Positions 1-9,147 are shown, counted from the stretch's first letter. The stretch: 56,719 bases of DNA from Clostridium gallinarum (GCF_014836325.1 NZ_JACSQZ010000017.1:1-56719); one strand, 5' to 3'. Numbers and translations are program-made. The notes: generated by a model from the sequence alone, not told the origin.

Positions 1-230
1 AAGATAAATATATAAACATTAATTCCACCAGATGGTTGTAATCTGCTAGAAGTAACGTCATCATATATTATTTCATATTTACCTATTTTAATTAGATAAT
101 AATTTTCTTTGATTTTTATATCATAATCTAAATTAAATTCTTTAGCTATCTTCCATACTATAAATTTAGTGAACTTATAGCAAGTACATTTCTTAGATAA
201 AAAATCTATTAATAATGAATCTAGATACAT
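1..230 (-). CDS. Partial unknown protein, truncated by window edge
   Basis: An open frame on the minus strand starts with ATG at 230-228 and stays open for 76 codons to the edge of the window, so its C-terminal part is missing. An AAAGG ribosome binding site lies about 10 bases upstream of the ATG. The product begins MYLDSLLIDFLSKKCTCYKF and continues with a mix of strands and a KIGKYEIIYDD segment; I do not recognise a family. It lies directly downstream of, and in the same orientation as, the repetitive 76-residue peptide gene, with no terminator visible between them, so the two may be one operon. If the upstream peptide is a modified-peptide precursor, this could be part of its maturation or export machinery, but that is position-based inference only. 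Confidence 0.55.
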   Translation of the reverse strand, partial: MYLDSLLIDFLSKKCTCYKFTKFIVWKIAKEFNLDYDIKIKENYYLIKIGKYEIIYDDVTSSRLQPSGGINVYIFI

Positions 231-311
231 AAGTAATTAACCTTTCATATGTTATGTTATTTATCTTATAATCTTAAATTAAAGATTTGCTTTTTAATGA
301 AAATGTGCTAT

Positions 312-542
312 CTATAGTTTATCAATATCCTTTCTTTTTAATGGAATACCATTAAAATCAGATCCACCAATATCTTTTTTTCTTTTTAATGGAAAAGAAC
401 CAAAAGTAAAATTATCAATAGATTCACCAATGTCTTTTCTTCTGTTACTCAAAGGAATATTATTTTTCTCTTTGTTAAATTCAGAGATATCTAATGTATT
501 TTCTTCAATATTAAATTCACTTGTTTTTAAATTTTCTGTCAT
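312..542 (-). CDS. Repetitive 76-aa peptide, possible multi-core RiPP precursor
   Basis: The peptide has an acidic N-terminal half (about residues 1-27, rich in E, N and D, like a leader) and a basic C-terminal half built from three imperfect copies of one unit: IPLSNRRKDIGES (29-41), FPLKRKKDIGGS (50-61) and IPLKRKDIDKL (66-76). Spacer segments are rich in S, D, F, N and G. There is no Cys or Trp, no signal peptide and no membrane segment. A ribosome binding site (AGGATGTG) sits about 8 bases before the ATG. Leader plus repeated cores is the layout of multi-core RiPP precursors such as graspetides, where Lys, Ser or Thr is linked to Asp or Glu; the conserved K and D fit this loosely. No known class motif is recognised, so the RiPP reading is inference. 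It could instead be a small linear-motif protein. Confidence 0.5.
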   Translation of the reverse strand: MTENLKTSEFNIEENTLDISEFNKEKNNIPLSNRRKDIGESIDNFTFGSFPLKRKKDIGGSDFNGIPLKRKDIDKL

Positions 543-726
543 TTTAAAATCACATCCTATAAATTAATTTAGAATATTATAAACAAAAAAATATAATTAG
601 TAAAATTTTAGGTTATTTTTAATTATTTTACATAGGATTATTAGTATTAAATGTGTTAATTTAACAAAAGTTAAAAGGTCATATTAAACTATATTTAACA
701 TATTTAGAAATGAAAAGGAGATAAAG

Positions 727-1842
727 ATGCCTAAAAATGATACTTTAGAAATACAAAAGTTTATAAAAGATTTAGGAGAATACTTAGGATTCATATCTAA
801 AGTTGAAGTGAATTTAGATAGAGACAATTATTATTCTTCAATATATGATGTTATATGGTTTTTAGATTTAAGTGAAAATTTTAATATAGAAGTTTTAAAG
901 AAATATATATCCCCTGATGTAGTAGAAAATAAATTGAAATTAATTCCTATAGCTGCTTTTGAGATAGAGGGAGCAGCAACTAGTAGTAAGAATCAAATAG
1001 GAAATATAACTAACTTAACTTTTGGAAATGTATTAAATAAATTTATTATAGTCAATAATGAAGCCGCTATTCCAGAGAAAGACACTTATAGAAGAGGACT
1101 TAATATAACAAGATATTTTAATGAATGTTTAGGAAGTTCAAATTTAATATTTTTAGATTGGTGTCAAGTGAAAAATACATATGAGTGGTTAAAGATAAAA
1201 GAAGAAGATAAAAAGATAGAAGTTAATACTTCTTATACTAAAACAAGAAAAGGTAGTGGAGGAGAAAATAGATCTATACAAATATTTGACTATATTTTTA
1301 AAGATTTAAATTCAATTGGTTTAGAAATAAAACAAGACTATACATCAGATAAATTTAAAATGAAGTATTATTTAGAGGATTATATATCAAGAAAAATAGA
1401 CATATTGGATGAGGAACTTGAATTTTATTTTAAAAGAAAAGCATATAAAGATCCAAATGAAAAAAATATTTTTGAATTAAATAGAATAAATAATAAGTAT
1501 TATTTACCTAAATTAGATATAGTTTTAGGATTTAATCTTCCTAAAAGCTTTATAAAATGGATTAAAAGAATAGCTAAGAATATGGAAAATGATATTTTGA
1601 ATAATGAATTAATATTTTCAATAAATAATAATAAAATCAAAGATGTTTTTATACCTTTAATATCTATAGAAATTGAAAGTGAAGTTAATAAACATTTAAA
1701 TGGAGCAATAATTAATATGTGGAAAAATTCATATATGGGTATATTATTTTCTAAAAAGCAGGCATTAGGACATTTAGAGTATTTTAAAAATAATGGATGT
1801 AATAATATTTATTTTTGTGACTATGAAAATATTGAAAATTAA
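727..1842 (+). CDS. Putative PD-(D/E)XK-like nuclease of a defence locus
   Basis: A 371-residue cytoplasmic protein with an AAGGAG ribosome binding site just before the ATG. The N-terminal part has an arrangement like the PD-(D/E)XK restriction-endonuclease fold: Asp41 in a hydrophobic strand (YDVIWFLDL), then after about 38 residues the strand PIAAFEIEG with Glu79 and Glu81. Some restriction-like families carry E-x-E where the usual motif is E-x-K. The rest (about 100-371) is rich in Lys, Asn and Ile with no recognised domain. It is followed after 36 bases by a broken nitrilase-superfamily gene, probably in one transcript, and then by a helicase-HNH gene. Function is inferred from the weak motif and setting; a non-nuclease role remains possible. 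Confidence 0.5.
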   Translation: MPKNDTLEIQKFIKDLGEYLGFISKVEVNLDRDNYYSSIYDVIWFLDLSENFNIEVLKKYISPDVVENKLKLIPIAAFEIEGAATSSKNQIGNITNLTFGNVLNKFIIVNNEAAIPEKDTYRRGLNITRYFNECLGSSNLIFLDWCQVKNTYEWLKIKEEDKKIEVNTSYTKTRKGSGGENRSIQIFDYIFKDLNSIGLEIKQDYTSDKFKMKYYLEDYISRKIDILDEELEFYFKRKAYKDPNEKNIFELNRINNKYYLPKLDIVLGFNLPKSFIKWIKRIAKNMENDILNNELIFSINNNKIKDVFIPLISIEIESEVNKHLNGAIINMWKNSYMGILFSKKQALGHLEYFKNNGCNNIYFCDYENIEN

Positions 1843-1878
1843 TTGAATAATAAGAAAAATTAGAAAGGATATAAATAT

Positions 1879-3233
1879 ATGAAAATAGGATTGTTTTTAC
1901 AAGATACTAGATTATCAATAGAAGAAATGAATAAAAACTTTGATAGAGTTTTGAAGAATGCTAAAAAAAATAATTTGGATTTACTTGTCTTTCCGGAGCA
2001 TTTTTATTGTCCAGATGAATTAGAATTAGAAAATTTAAATTATCTTAATTATGGAGATGATAGTTCTAATGCTAATGAGATAGTAGATATATTAAGAAAA
2101 TATGCAAAGAAAGCAAATTGTCCAATAATTATAAGTAGATCTGATTTTAATGGATTTATATATGGATTATTTATTTCTCCATTTGAGGAAGGAATAAAGT
2201 ATTATGGAAAGCATATAGCAACACAGATATCTTCTTTTGATTTAGAGGATTACAAGGAAGTTGTAAATGACATATTCTATCCAGTAGAATATAAAGGATA
2301 TAATATAGGAATTACAATATGTTATGATTCTAATAATCTACTTTTCAGTAAATGTTATGATGATGTTGATATATTAATAAATTTGACTGGTGGACATGTT
2401 GATTATAAAAAGTGGTATATATATCAAAGATCAAGAGCTTTAGAAAATAAATGTAATTATTTATGTACTATGGCATATTACAGAGAAAATGCAAAAATGA
2501 TTCATATGTATTTGGTTTTGATGGATATGGTAAAAAATTAGATTTTATAAATATAAATAATTACTCTAATATAGAAAGAAATACTCCAAATGGACTGTAT
2601 GTATTTGAAATAGATAAAAAGAGAAGTGATTTCGAAAAGTTTGATAAAAATAAAAGTGAAGTTGATGAATTTATAAATGGAGTAGAAACTGTAAGTAAAA
2701 ACATAAGTGTAGAGTTAAGTATAGATGATATTGAAAAATTAATAAATAAGAAAAATAAAATTGAAGATGGGCTATATATAAAGAATATTAATGAAGATAA
2801 TTTAATTATTGCTTATTTAGAAAATGATGAAATAGAAGATCCTTTAAATATTTTAAAATTATTATATAGTAAAAATTTGAAAGACATAAAAAATAAGAAA
2901 TATTTAATATTAAATAAATGGAATTCTTTGGATTATAAATATTATGAAACAAAACTTTCAACAATTTTAAAATCAAGAGCAGCAGAAAATTTTTGTGCTG
3001 TAATATTATTAAGTAATATAAAAAATCAATGTATACAGGTAGGTTTAAATTAGAATGTACAATTAGTTAAATATGAAAATAATAAATACGGAATAGATTT
3101 AAAAAGAGCTACAGGACCAGAATCGTTTTGGAAAAATAATAAGACTATAGGAGTAAAAGCAAAATGGAGAAATGTATATGAAAGACTTTTAAATAGTATA
3201 TTAATAATAAATGATAAAGGAAAAATTTTATAA
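1879..3233 (+). pseudogene. Nitrilase-superfamily (CN hydrolase) protein, frameshifted plus amber stop
   Basis: The first 200 codons encode a carbon-nitrogen hydrolase domain with the full Glu-Lys-Cys triad: Glu40 in VFPEHF, Lys111 in YYGKH and Cys148 in ITICYD. The frame fails at an A5 run (2493-2497), where the intact frame continues one base earlier as DSYVFGFDGYG, consistent with loss of one A. That second frame runs to TAG at 3051-3053, but in the same frame coding-like sequence (ATGPESFW, VKAKWRNVYERLL) continues to TAA at 3231-3233. So a gene of about 450 codons carries two lesions: a frameshift and a nonsense codon. The C-terminal 250 residues have no recognised domain. Nitrilase domains also occur in reverse-transcriptase defence proteins (DRT type 1), but no reverse transcriptase is here. 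A sequencing error could explain one lesion but less easily both. Confidence 0.7.
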
Positions 3234-3535
3234 TTATTTAAAGTGGTATATATTGTTCAGTTATTAAAATAAATTTAGATTATAATCTATATAATTAATT
3301 AAATATAAGTATATTCCTAAAATAAATCATCATTGTATATAAAGGTATAATGGTGATTTATTATTATGTAAAAATCTAATATATACTTGTCGATAAATTG
3401 GAAAAAGTGTTGAAAATATTTCCTTTAATAATATTAATGTTATAATTATTTAGTATGAATATAATGTAAAATATGTTTAATTATTATAGTAATATAAAGT
3501 GTAATATTAGGGGATTAAGATAAGGAGATTTAATT
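3234..3535. other. Intergenic stretch, promoter-like and with a long hairpin
   Basis: No coding frame of note. It holds the 18-bp dyad at 3321-3362 and, just before the helicase gene, the AAGGAG ribosome binding site at about 3521. I see no further gene. The region separates the broken nitrilase gene from the helicase-HNH pair, so these are probably two transcription units. Confidence 0.6.
3321..3362. terminator. 18-bp hairpin between defence genes
   Basis: Left arm 3321-3338 and right arm 3345-3362 pair over all 18 positions if three G:U pairs are allowed, around a 6-base loop. No clean U-run follows, so it may be a processing or protective stem, or a bidirectional terminator helped by the AT-rich flanks. 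Confidence 0.5.
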
Positions 3536-5752
3536 ATGAAAGATATAGTAAAATTAAATTATGCAGGAACTAAAAAAGTAAATGAAGGTAAGAATCCAAG
3601 AGTTTTATATGAACATCAAATAGAAGCTATTTCTAAATTAAATGAAATTAATAAGAGAGCTTCTTTTAGTTCTTTGTTAGTTTTACCAACTGGTGGGGGA
3701 AAGACAGCAACAGCAGTTTACTGGCTTTTAAAGGAAGCTGTAAATAATAAAAAGAAAATTTTATGGGTAGCCCATAGGCATTTATTATTAGAGCAAGCAG
3801 CAGAAACCTTTAAAAACAATGCATATTCTAATTTACTTTATAACATATCAGAATTTAGTTATAGAATAGTTTCTGGAAAGCATGATAGAGCAATACATAT
3901 AAAACCATCTGATGATATTCTTATAATTAGTAAAGATAGTGCTATTAAGAATTTAGATTATATAAATAAATGGATAGGTAAAGATGAAGAAATATATTTA
4001 GTAATAGATGAAGCTCATCATTCAATTGCCAAGTCTTATAGAAAATTAATAGATAATATATATGATAAAGTGAAGAATGTTAAATTACTTGGTTTAACAG
4101 CAACACCTTTTAGAACGGCTGATAATGAGGAAGGTCTATTAGCTAAGATATATAAAGATGGAATAGTATTTAAAATAGATTTAAAGGATCTAATAAAGAA
4201 AGAAATATTATCTAGACCAAACTTTGAAGAGTGTGAAACGGAAATAAACTTTGGAGATAATCTAGGTCTAAAGGCTATTAAAAGTATTGAAAGTTTAGAT
4301 ACCCTTCCAGAAGATGTAGCACAAAAAATAGCAGAGAATAAAGAACGTAATAGATTAATAGTAAATAAGTATTTAGAAAAGAAGAATATATATGGACAAA
4401 CTATTGTTTTTGCAGTAAATAGGGTACATGCCTTTGCTTTAAGAAAGTTATTTGAAGAATCAGGAGTAAAAGCAGAAGTAATAGTTTCAGGAACTTTTTT
4501 AGAATTTACAGGTGTTGATATATCTAATGAAGCCAATGAAGAAAATATAAGAAAATACAGAGATGGCGAAATTCAAGTACTTATAAATGTAAATATATTA
4601 ACTGAAGGTATTGATTTGCCACAAACTAAAACTGTATTTTTAACCAGACCAACTATTTCTACTATATTAATGACTCAAATGATTGGTAGAGCATTAAGAG
4701 GAGAAAAAGCTGGTGGAACTAAGGAAGCACATGTAGTTAGCTTTATTGATGATTGGAAGGAGCGTATAGCTTGGGTAAATCCAGAGCTTACTCAAGAAAA
4801 TAATGAGTTTGCAGATAATAATTATGATAATGAAAAGAAATTATTAAGGCTTATTTCAATAAAGAAGATAGAGGAATTTGCTATGTTAATGGATGAAACT
4901 GTTGATACTAGTGAGTTAGAAAAGATTGAATTTATGAAAAGAGTACCTTTAGGTATGTATGCCTTTACTTTTATTGATGATAATAGTATGGAGAAAAATC
5001 ATCAGGTATTAGTTTATGATAGTACAAAAGATATGTATGAAGAATTTATAAATGATCTACCATTGATTTTTGAAGCTCATAACATTAATGAAGAATATAT
5101 AGAAGATGATGTTATGAATAAATTATTAGATGAAGTAGAAAATACATATTTCAACGAAAATATGCTACCTAAATATGATAAAGAAGATATAAAGAATATA
5201 CTTAAATACTATGCAGAAAAGGAATGTAAGCCTAAATTTATTACTTTTGAAGATGTAGATAGAGAATCTTTAAACTTAAAGACTATAGCTTTAAATATAA
5301 TAGAAAAAGATATGAGACGTTCAGAAATAAATGATTATATTGAAGGTCTTTGGAATGATGAAAATCAGATAATAAAAATATACTTTAATAAGAAACTTTA
5401 TTTTAAACAACAATTACAGAAGCAAATAGATATTTTAGAAAATCCAGAAGATTATCCTATTGAAGATTCAGACTTTATAGAAGAGACTAGAGAATTAGAA
5501 AAACTATCTATTAATGAAATAGAAAGAATATCTCCTAAAAAAGCAAAGGAAATAAAGGATAAGGTATATTATAAATTTACAAACAAAGATGGAACTTATT
5601 ATTGTAAAGCTTGTGGCTATGAATCTAACTATAAAGGGTTATTTCAAATAGATCATATAAAACCTATGGCTAAAGGTGGACTTACTATTCTATCTAATTT
5701 ACAACTTTTATGTAAAAATTGTAACAAGGTAAAAGGAGATAAGTATGAGTAA
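3536..5752 (+). CDS. SF2 helicase fused to C-terminal HNH endonuclease
   Basis: A 738-residue protein. Superfamily 2 helicase motifs are clear: Walker A PTGGGKT (51-57), DEAH (158-161), TAT (188-190), a TEGIDLP motif V (356-362) and motif VI QMIGRALRG (381-389). The middle (about 450-680) is acidic and helical with no named domain. The C-terminus is a zinc-knuckle HNH nuclease: C690-x2-C693, D706-H707, N721, C726-x2-C729. Coupling of an ATP-driven DNA translocase to an HNH nuclease is typical of restriction or anti-phage proteins. The last 8 bases overlap the next gene, so the pair is translationally coupled. No methyltransferase lies nearby, which argues against a classical restriction-modification system. 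Confidence 0.85.
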   Translation: MKDIVKLNYAGTKKVNEGKNPRVLYEHQIEAISKLNEINKRASFSSLLVLPTGGGKTATAVYWLLKEAVNNKKKILWVAHRHLLLEQAAETFKNNAYSNLLYNISEFSYRIVSGKHDRAIHIKPSDDILIISKDSAIKNLDYINKWIGKDEEIYLVIDEAHHSIAKSYRKLIDNIYDKVKNVKLLGLTATPFRTADNEEGLLAKIYKDGIVFKIDLKDLIKKEILSRPNFEECETEINFGDNLGLKAIKSIESLDTLPEDVAQKIAENKERNRLIVNKYLEKKNIYGQTIVFAVNRVHAFALRKLFEESGVKAEVIVSGTFLEFTGVDISNEANEENIRKYRDGEIQVLINVNILTEGIDLPQTKTVFLTRPTISTILMTQMIGRALRGEKAGGTKEAHVVSFIDDWKERIAWVNPELTQENNEFADNNYDNEKKLLRLISIKKIEEFAMLMDETVDTSELEKIEFMKRVPLGMYAFTFIDDNSMEKNHQVLVYDSTKDMYEEFINDLPLIFEAHNINEEYIEDDVMNKLLDEVENTYFNENMLPKYDKEDIKNILKYYAEKECKPKFITFEDVDRESLNLKTIALNIIEKDMRRSEINDYIEGLWNDENQIIKIYFNKKLYFKQQLQKQIDILENPEDYPIEDSDFIEETRELEKLSINEIERISPKKAKEIKDKVYYKFTNKDGTYYCKACGYESNYKGLFQIDHIKPMAKGGLTILSNLQLLCKNCNKVKGDKYE

Positions 5753-6278
5753 ATATTTGTATACTCCTAAAGATATAGCAGTTTTCTTTGATTATAGTGA
5801 TTTTAGAAAATCAGACGAAAAAATGGTAAGAGAAGATTTATGGGAAAATAGAGATATTGTTTTAGATCCTAAATACAGAAAAGATAAAAAGAAATTTATA
5901 AATGAAATATCAAAATATATGGTTATATTAAGCTTAAAAGAACACAAAAAAGAATTAGAGGAAATAAACACAATCTTTGAAGAACTAGGAAGTGAATATG
6001 AAATGAATCTATTAGAAAGAGAAGAATACTATGTAGAAGCTTTCTTTAGATTTATAAAGCTTAGATTAACATATATAGAAAACTATAATTTTGTAAGACT
6101 AAAACTAAGAACACTATTAAGAAACTTTGGTTATAAAAGAAGAAGTGAAAATATAGTTAATAACATAAAAAGAACAATGAAAGCTTTAAAATTGGAGTCT
6201 TATTTAAGAGATTATCAACCTTGTGATATAAATGAAATAGATATAGATGACACTTTAATAATAAGATTAAAAGAATAA
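5745..6278 (+). CDS. Unknown 177-aa partner of the helicase-HNH protein
   Basis: The ATG overlaps the end of the helicase-HNH gene by 8 bases, and its ribosome binding site (AAAGGAG) lies inside that gene, so the two proteins are probably made together and act together. The product is charged and mainly helical, with no Cys-rich or membrane segments. The C-terminal part (about 115-177: RTLLRNFGYKRRSENIV followed by a predicted strand pair) has the look of a winged-helix or small DNA-binding domain. I do not recognise the family. The likely role is a specificity or regulatory subunit of the helicase-nuclease. Confidence 0.7.
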   Translation: MSKYLYTPKDIAVFFDYSDFRKSDEKMVREDLWENRDIVLDPKYRKDKKKFINEISKYMVILSLKEHKKELEEINTIFEELGSEYEMNLLEREEYYVEAFFRFIKLRLTYIENYNFVRLKLRTLLRNFGYKRRSENIVNNIKRTMKALKLESYLRDYQPCDINEIDIDDTLIIRLKE

Positions 6279-6410
6279 TATATGCAATAATTAAGGTTAA
6301 TAAATATGGAGATGAAATTATTAAAATACTAAATTATAATGGTGATTAAAATATGGTATAATAATTAATAATAAAGTGAGAAATTTTAAGCTAGAAAGAA
6401 GGTGTATATT

Positions 6411-8084
6411 ATGAAAAAAATAGCTTTAGGTCATAGTGACTTTAAAACATTGATAGATAATGATGATTATTTTGTGGATAAAAGCCTTTTAATAAAAGAA
6501 TTACTTGAAGATAGATCTCAAATAGTTTTAATTCCAAGGCCAAGAAGGTTTGGTAAAACTCTTAATTTATCCATGGTAAGATACTTTGTTGAAAAATGTG
6601 ATGAAGATAGAAGATATCTTTTTAACAACCTTCTTATAGAAAAAGAAGAAGAGATAATGAAAAAGCAAGGTATATATCCAACAATATATTTAACTTTTAA
6701 AGATGAAAAGCACGATAGCTTTGATGATTTTGAGATGAAGTTAAAAGTGTTTATGTCTGAAACATATAAAAGTCACTATTATTTGTATGAACATTTAAAA
6801 TTTGATGATGATAAAGAGTTTTTTGATAAAACTATTAATAGAAAAATAACAAAGGCAGAAGTAGAAATAGCTTTAAGAAAATTGAGTAATTATCTTTATG
6901 ACTATTATGGTGAAAAAGTTATTATTTTAATAGATGAATATGATACACCAATTCAATATAGTTATTTCTCAGGGATATATGATGAAACAATTAATTTTAT
7001 GAGAAACTTTTTATCTAATACCTTAAAGGATAATATATATTTAGAAAAGGCAATGCTTACGGGTATACTAAGAGTAGCTAGAGAGTCTATATTTTCTGGA
7101 CTTAATAATTTAGATGTTTATTCAGTGCTTAGAGAAGAGTATTCAAAACAATTTGGATTTACGGATGTAGAAATAGAAAATATATTAAATGATTTTAATA
7201 TATTAGAGCAAAGAGAAGAATTTAAAAAATGGTACAATGGATATATTTTTGGAAACACAGTAATATATAATCCATGGTCGGTTTTATCTTATTTAAAGGA
7301 TAAAGATGATTATTTTAAGCCATATTGGGTAAATACATCAGAAAATAAAATAATAAAAACTATCTTAGCTAAGGGGAGTGAGGATTTAAAAAAATCCTTT
7401 GAAGAACTGCTTAGAGGAAATACTATAGAAACTAAAATAGATGAAAATATAGTAATGGCTGATATAGAAAGAGATGAAAATAATATATGGAGTTTTTTAT
7501 TAATGTCAGGCTATCTAAAGGTTGTAGGAAAGAGAAGAGAAGGAAAAGAATTTTACTATAGCTTAAAAATTCCTAATTTAGAAGTTGAATTAATGTATGA
7601 AAAAATTATCCGTGATTGGCAAAGTGAAAGTTATATAGCTTCAGAATATAATGAAATGCTTAAGGCACTTGTAAATTTTGATTTTAAAGTATTTAAGAAA
7701 ATATTTGCAAGATATGTAAGAGAAAGTTTTAGCTATTTTGATGTAAGTGGTAAAATGCCAGAGAAAGTATATCATGCATTTACTTTAGGGCTTTTAGTAT
7801 CATTAAATAGAACTCATCAAGTATTATCGAATAGAGAATCAGGTTATGGAAGATATGATGTAATGGTAATACCAAGAGATATTAGTAAGTTAGGAATTAT
7901 AATAGAGTTTAAAAGGTATGATGAAGAAGATGAAGAAAGCTTAGAAGAATTAATAGAAGAAGCTAAAAATCAAATAGAAGATAAAAAGTATGAAACAGAA
8001 CTTTTAGATAGAGGAATAAGTAAAATAAAGAAGTTAGTTATAGTATTCAAAGGAAAAGAAGTTTTCATAAATGATGTAAGTTAA
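6411..8084 (+). CDS. AAA-ATPase-like protein with C-terminal PD-(D/E)XK (DUF1703) domain
   Basis: A 557-residue protein. The N-terminal domain matches the AAA-ATPase-like family (PF09820): a DNDDYFVDKSLLIKEL entry, P-loop RPRRFGKT (43-50) and Walker B IILIDEYD. The C-terminal domain has D483 and E499-F-K501 (YDVMVIP, then IIIEFK), the PD-(D/E)XK signature of DUF1703. An in-frame GTG nine bases upstream overlaps the AGAAGG ribosome binding site, so I choose the ATG at 6411. These proteins are common and often multi-copy in clostridia and Bacteroidetes; mobile-element or defence roles have been suggested but not proven. It forms its own unit ending in a strong terminator. Confidence 0.85.
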   Translation: MKKIALGHSDFKTLIDNDDYFVDKSLLIKELLEDRSQIVLIPRPRRFGKTLNLSMVRYFVEKCDEDRRYLFNNLLIEKEEEIMKKQGIYPTIYLTFKDEKHDSFDDFEMKLKVFMSETYKSHYYLYEHLKFDDDKEFFDKTINRKITKAEVEIALRKLSNYLYDYYGEKVIILIDEYDTPIQYSYFSGIYDETINFMRNFLSNTLKDNIYLEKAMLTGILRVARESIFSGLNNLDVYSVLREEYSKQFGFTDVEIENILNDFNILEQREEFKKWYNGYIFGNTVIYNPWSVLSYLKDKDDYFKPYWVNTSENKIIKTILAKGSEDLKKSFEELLRGNTIETKIDENIVMADIERDENNIWSFLLMSGYLKVVGKRREGKEFYYSLKIPNLEVELMYEKIIRDWQSESYIASEYNEMLKALVNFDFKVFKKIFARYVRESFSYFDVSGKMPEKVYHAFTLGLLVSLNRTHQVLSNRESGYGRYDVMVIPRDISKLGIIIEFKRYDEEDEESLEELIEEAKNQIEDKKYETELLDRGISKIKKLVIVFKGKEVFINDVS

Positions 8085-8119
8085 AAACTAGTCCTTAATT
8101 AAATTAAGGGCTAGTTTTT
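8083..8119 (+). terminator. Rho-independent terminator after DUF1703 gene
   Basis: Arms beginning AAAAACTAG and ending CTAGTTTTT enclose a CCTTAATT/AATTAAGG core; the right arm ends in a U-run. The stem starts directly at the stop codon. Confidence 0.8.
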
Positions 8120-8234
8120 ATTATGTATATATTTAAATTTATATATAGACACAAAAATCTATATTTTAGATATTATATAATATAAGCTTTAATGAAATAT
8201 TTTAATTAATAAGACCGAGGAGGAAAAGTTATTT

Positions 8235-9023
8235 ATGAATAATAACAAAATAAATACTAATGATAATATAGCTGAAAATGCAGCTATGATAGGTCAATGT
8301 GCTGAGGTTAAGACTTTACAGCAATCTTTTACTGAACAAACTTCTGTAACTCCAAGTGTAATTGCACCAGGACCTGTAGTTGTTAAAATTCCAGTTGTAA
8401 TAGCTGAGACTAATATAACAATACCAGTAGAGGCTACTATTAAATTAGATTATCCTGCTATAGAAATTAAGAGAATAAGAAAAAATGTATATTTAACTCA
8501 ATCTAGAGTTATTCCATTTTCTCAAGATGGTCAATTTGGTACTGGAATACTATTTATAGCTGGATTTATAAGAAAGAATATAGAGTATGCAACTAAAACT
8601 TGTAGTAGATATGGATCTCATAATGTTTGTGGTAATATAAGACATTGTACAGTTGAAGTACCTTTCAATTTTACAACAAGGATTACTTTCCGTAGACCAC
8701 CAATATTTGTTACAAATCAACCTCAACTTGAAGTAGAATTCTTCACAGATAAAAATAAGAGTTGCGATGCTTGTGCAGATCCTGTTATTGGACGTAATGT
8801 TTGTGATCAAAGCTTTTTCAATTCAGAATACTTTAACGAAAAACCTTTTACTGAATTAGTAAGAGCAGATATTGCAGAAGTTGATATTCATGCAGATCCT
8901 TATAGAGATTGTGAAAATCCAACAGAACAACTTTTCAATAAATTAACAGAAAAAATTGTAGTTAATTTAACATTGAAAGTGTTACAAAATCAACAAGTAA
9001 ATGTTACAGCATTAGGATTATAA
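8235..9023 (+). CDS. CsxC-family spore-surface protein, Cys-rich copy
   Basis: A 262-residue protein with no signal peptide and a GAGGAGG ribosome binding site. A central beta-rich region (about 45-130) carries VVVKIPVVIAE, IKLDYPAIEIKRIRKNV and a GFIRKNIEYAT strand, which I recall from the CsxC family of clostridial exosporium/spore-coat proteins. Eight Cys residues are spread over the second half (for example SCDACAD, NVCDQ), fitting cross-linking in the spore's outer layers. A second, diverged copy lies downstream. The lack of signal peptide fits assembly from the mother-cell cytoplasm. Sporulation-sigma control is expected but I could not point to a convincing promoter. Confidence 0.65.
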   Translation: MNNNKINTNDNIAENAAMIGQCAEVKTLQQSFTEQTSVTPSVIAPGPVVVKIPVVIAETNITIPVEATIKLDYPAIEIKRIRKNVYLTQSRVIPFSQDGQFGTGILFIAGFIRKNIEYATKTCSRYGSHNVCGNIRHCTVEVPFNFTTRITFRRPPIFVTNQPQLEVEFFTDKNKSCDACADPVIGRNVCDQSFFNSEYFNEKPFTELVRADIAEVDIHADPYRDCENPTEQLFNKLTEKIVVNLTLKVLQNQQVNVTALGL

Positions 9024-9106
9024 AAATTATAAATTTATGAAGTTAATTTAAAAATTATTCTATAAAGTGTCAATCACTTAAGTTAAAAGTTATATTTTCT
9101 AAGTTT

Positions 9107-9147
9107 ATCCCTGACAATACTTAATACAAGTGTTGTCAGGGATTTTT
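9107..9147 (+). terminator. Rho-independent terminator between CsxC-like genes
   Basis: Fourteen-base arms (9107-9120 and 9130-9143, core CCCTGACAA) with one G:U pair, followed by five T. It separates the two paralogues into distinct transcripts. Confidence 0.9.

Noticed and set aside
2485..2505. Programmed -1 frameshift in the nitrilase gene
   Set aside because: The A5 run read as GCA AAA ATG is not a canonical slippery heptamer, no downstream stimulatory stem is evident, and a second lesion (TAG at 3051) lies in the same gene, so decay or error is more likely.
727..3233. DRT1-type reverse transcriptase-nitrilase system
   Set aside because: Neither protein contains a YxDD reverse-transcriptase motif; only the nitrilase part is shared.
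4036..4536. 166-codon open frame on the minus strand inside the helicase gene
   Set aside because: It lies wholly opposite conserved helicase sequence and has no ribosome binding site or family match; it is a shadow frame.
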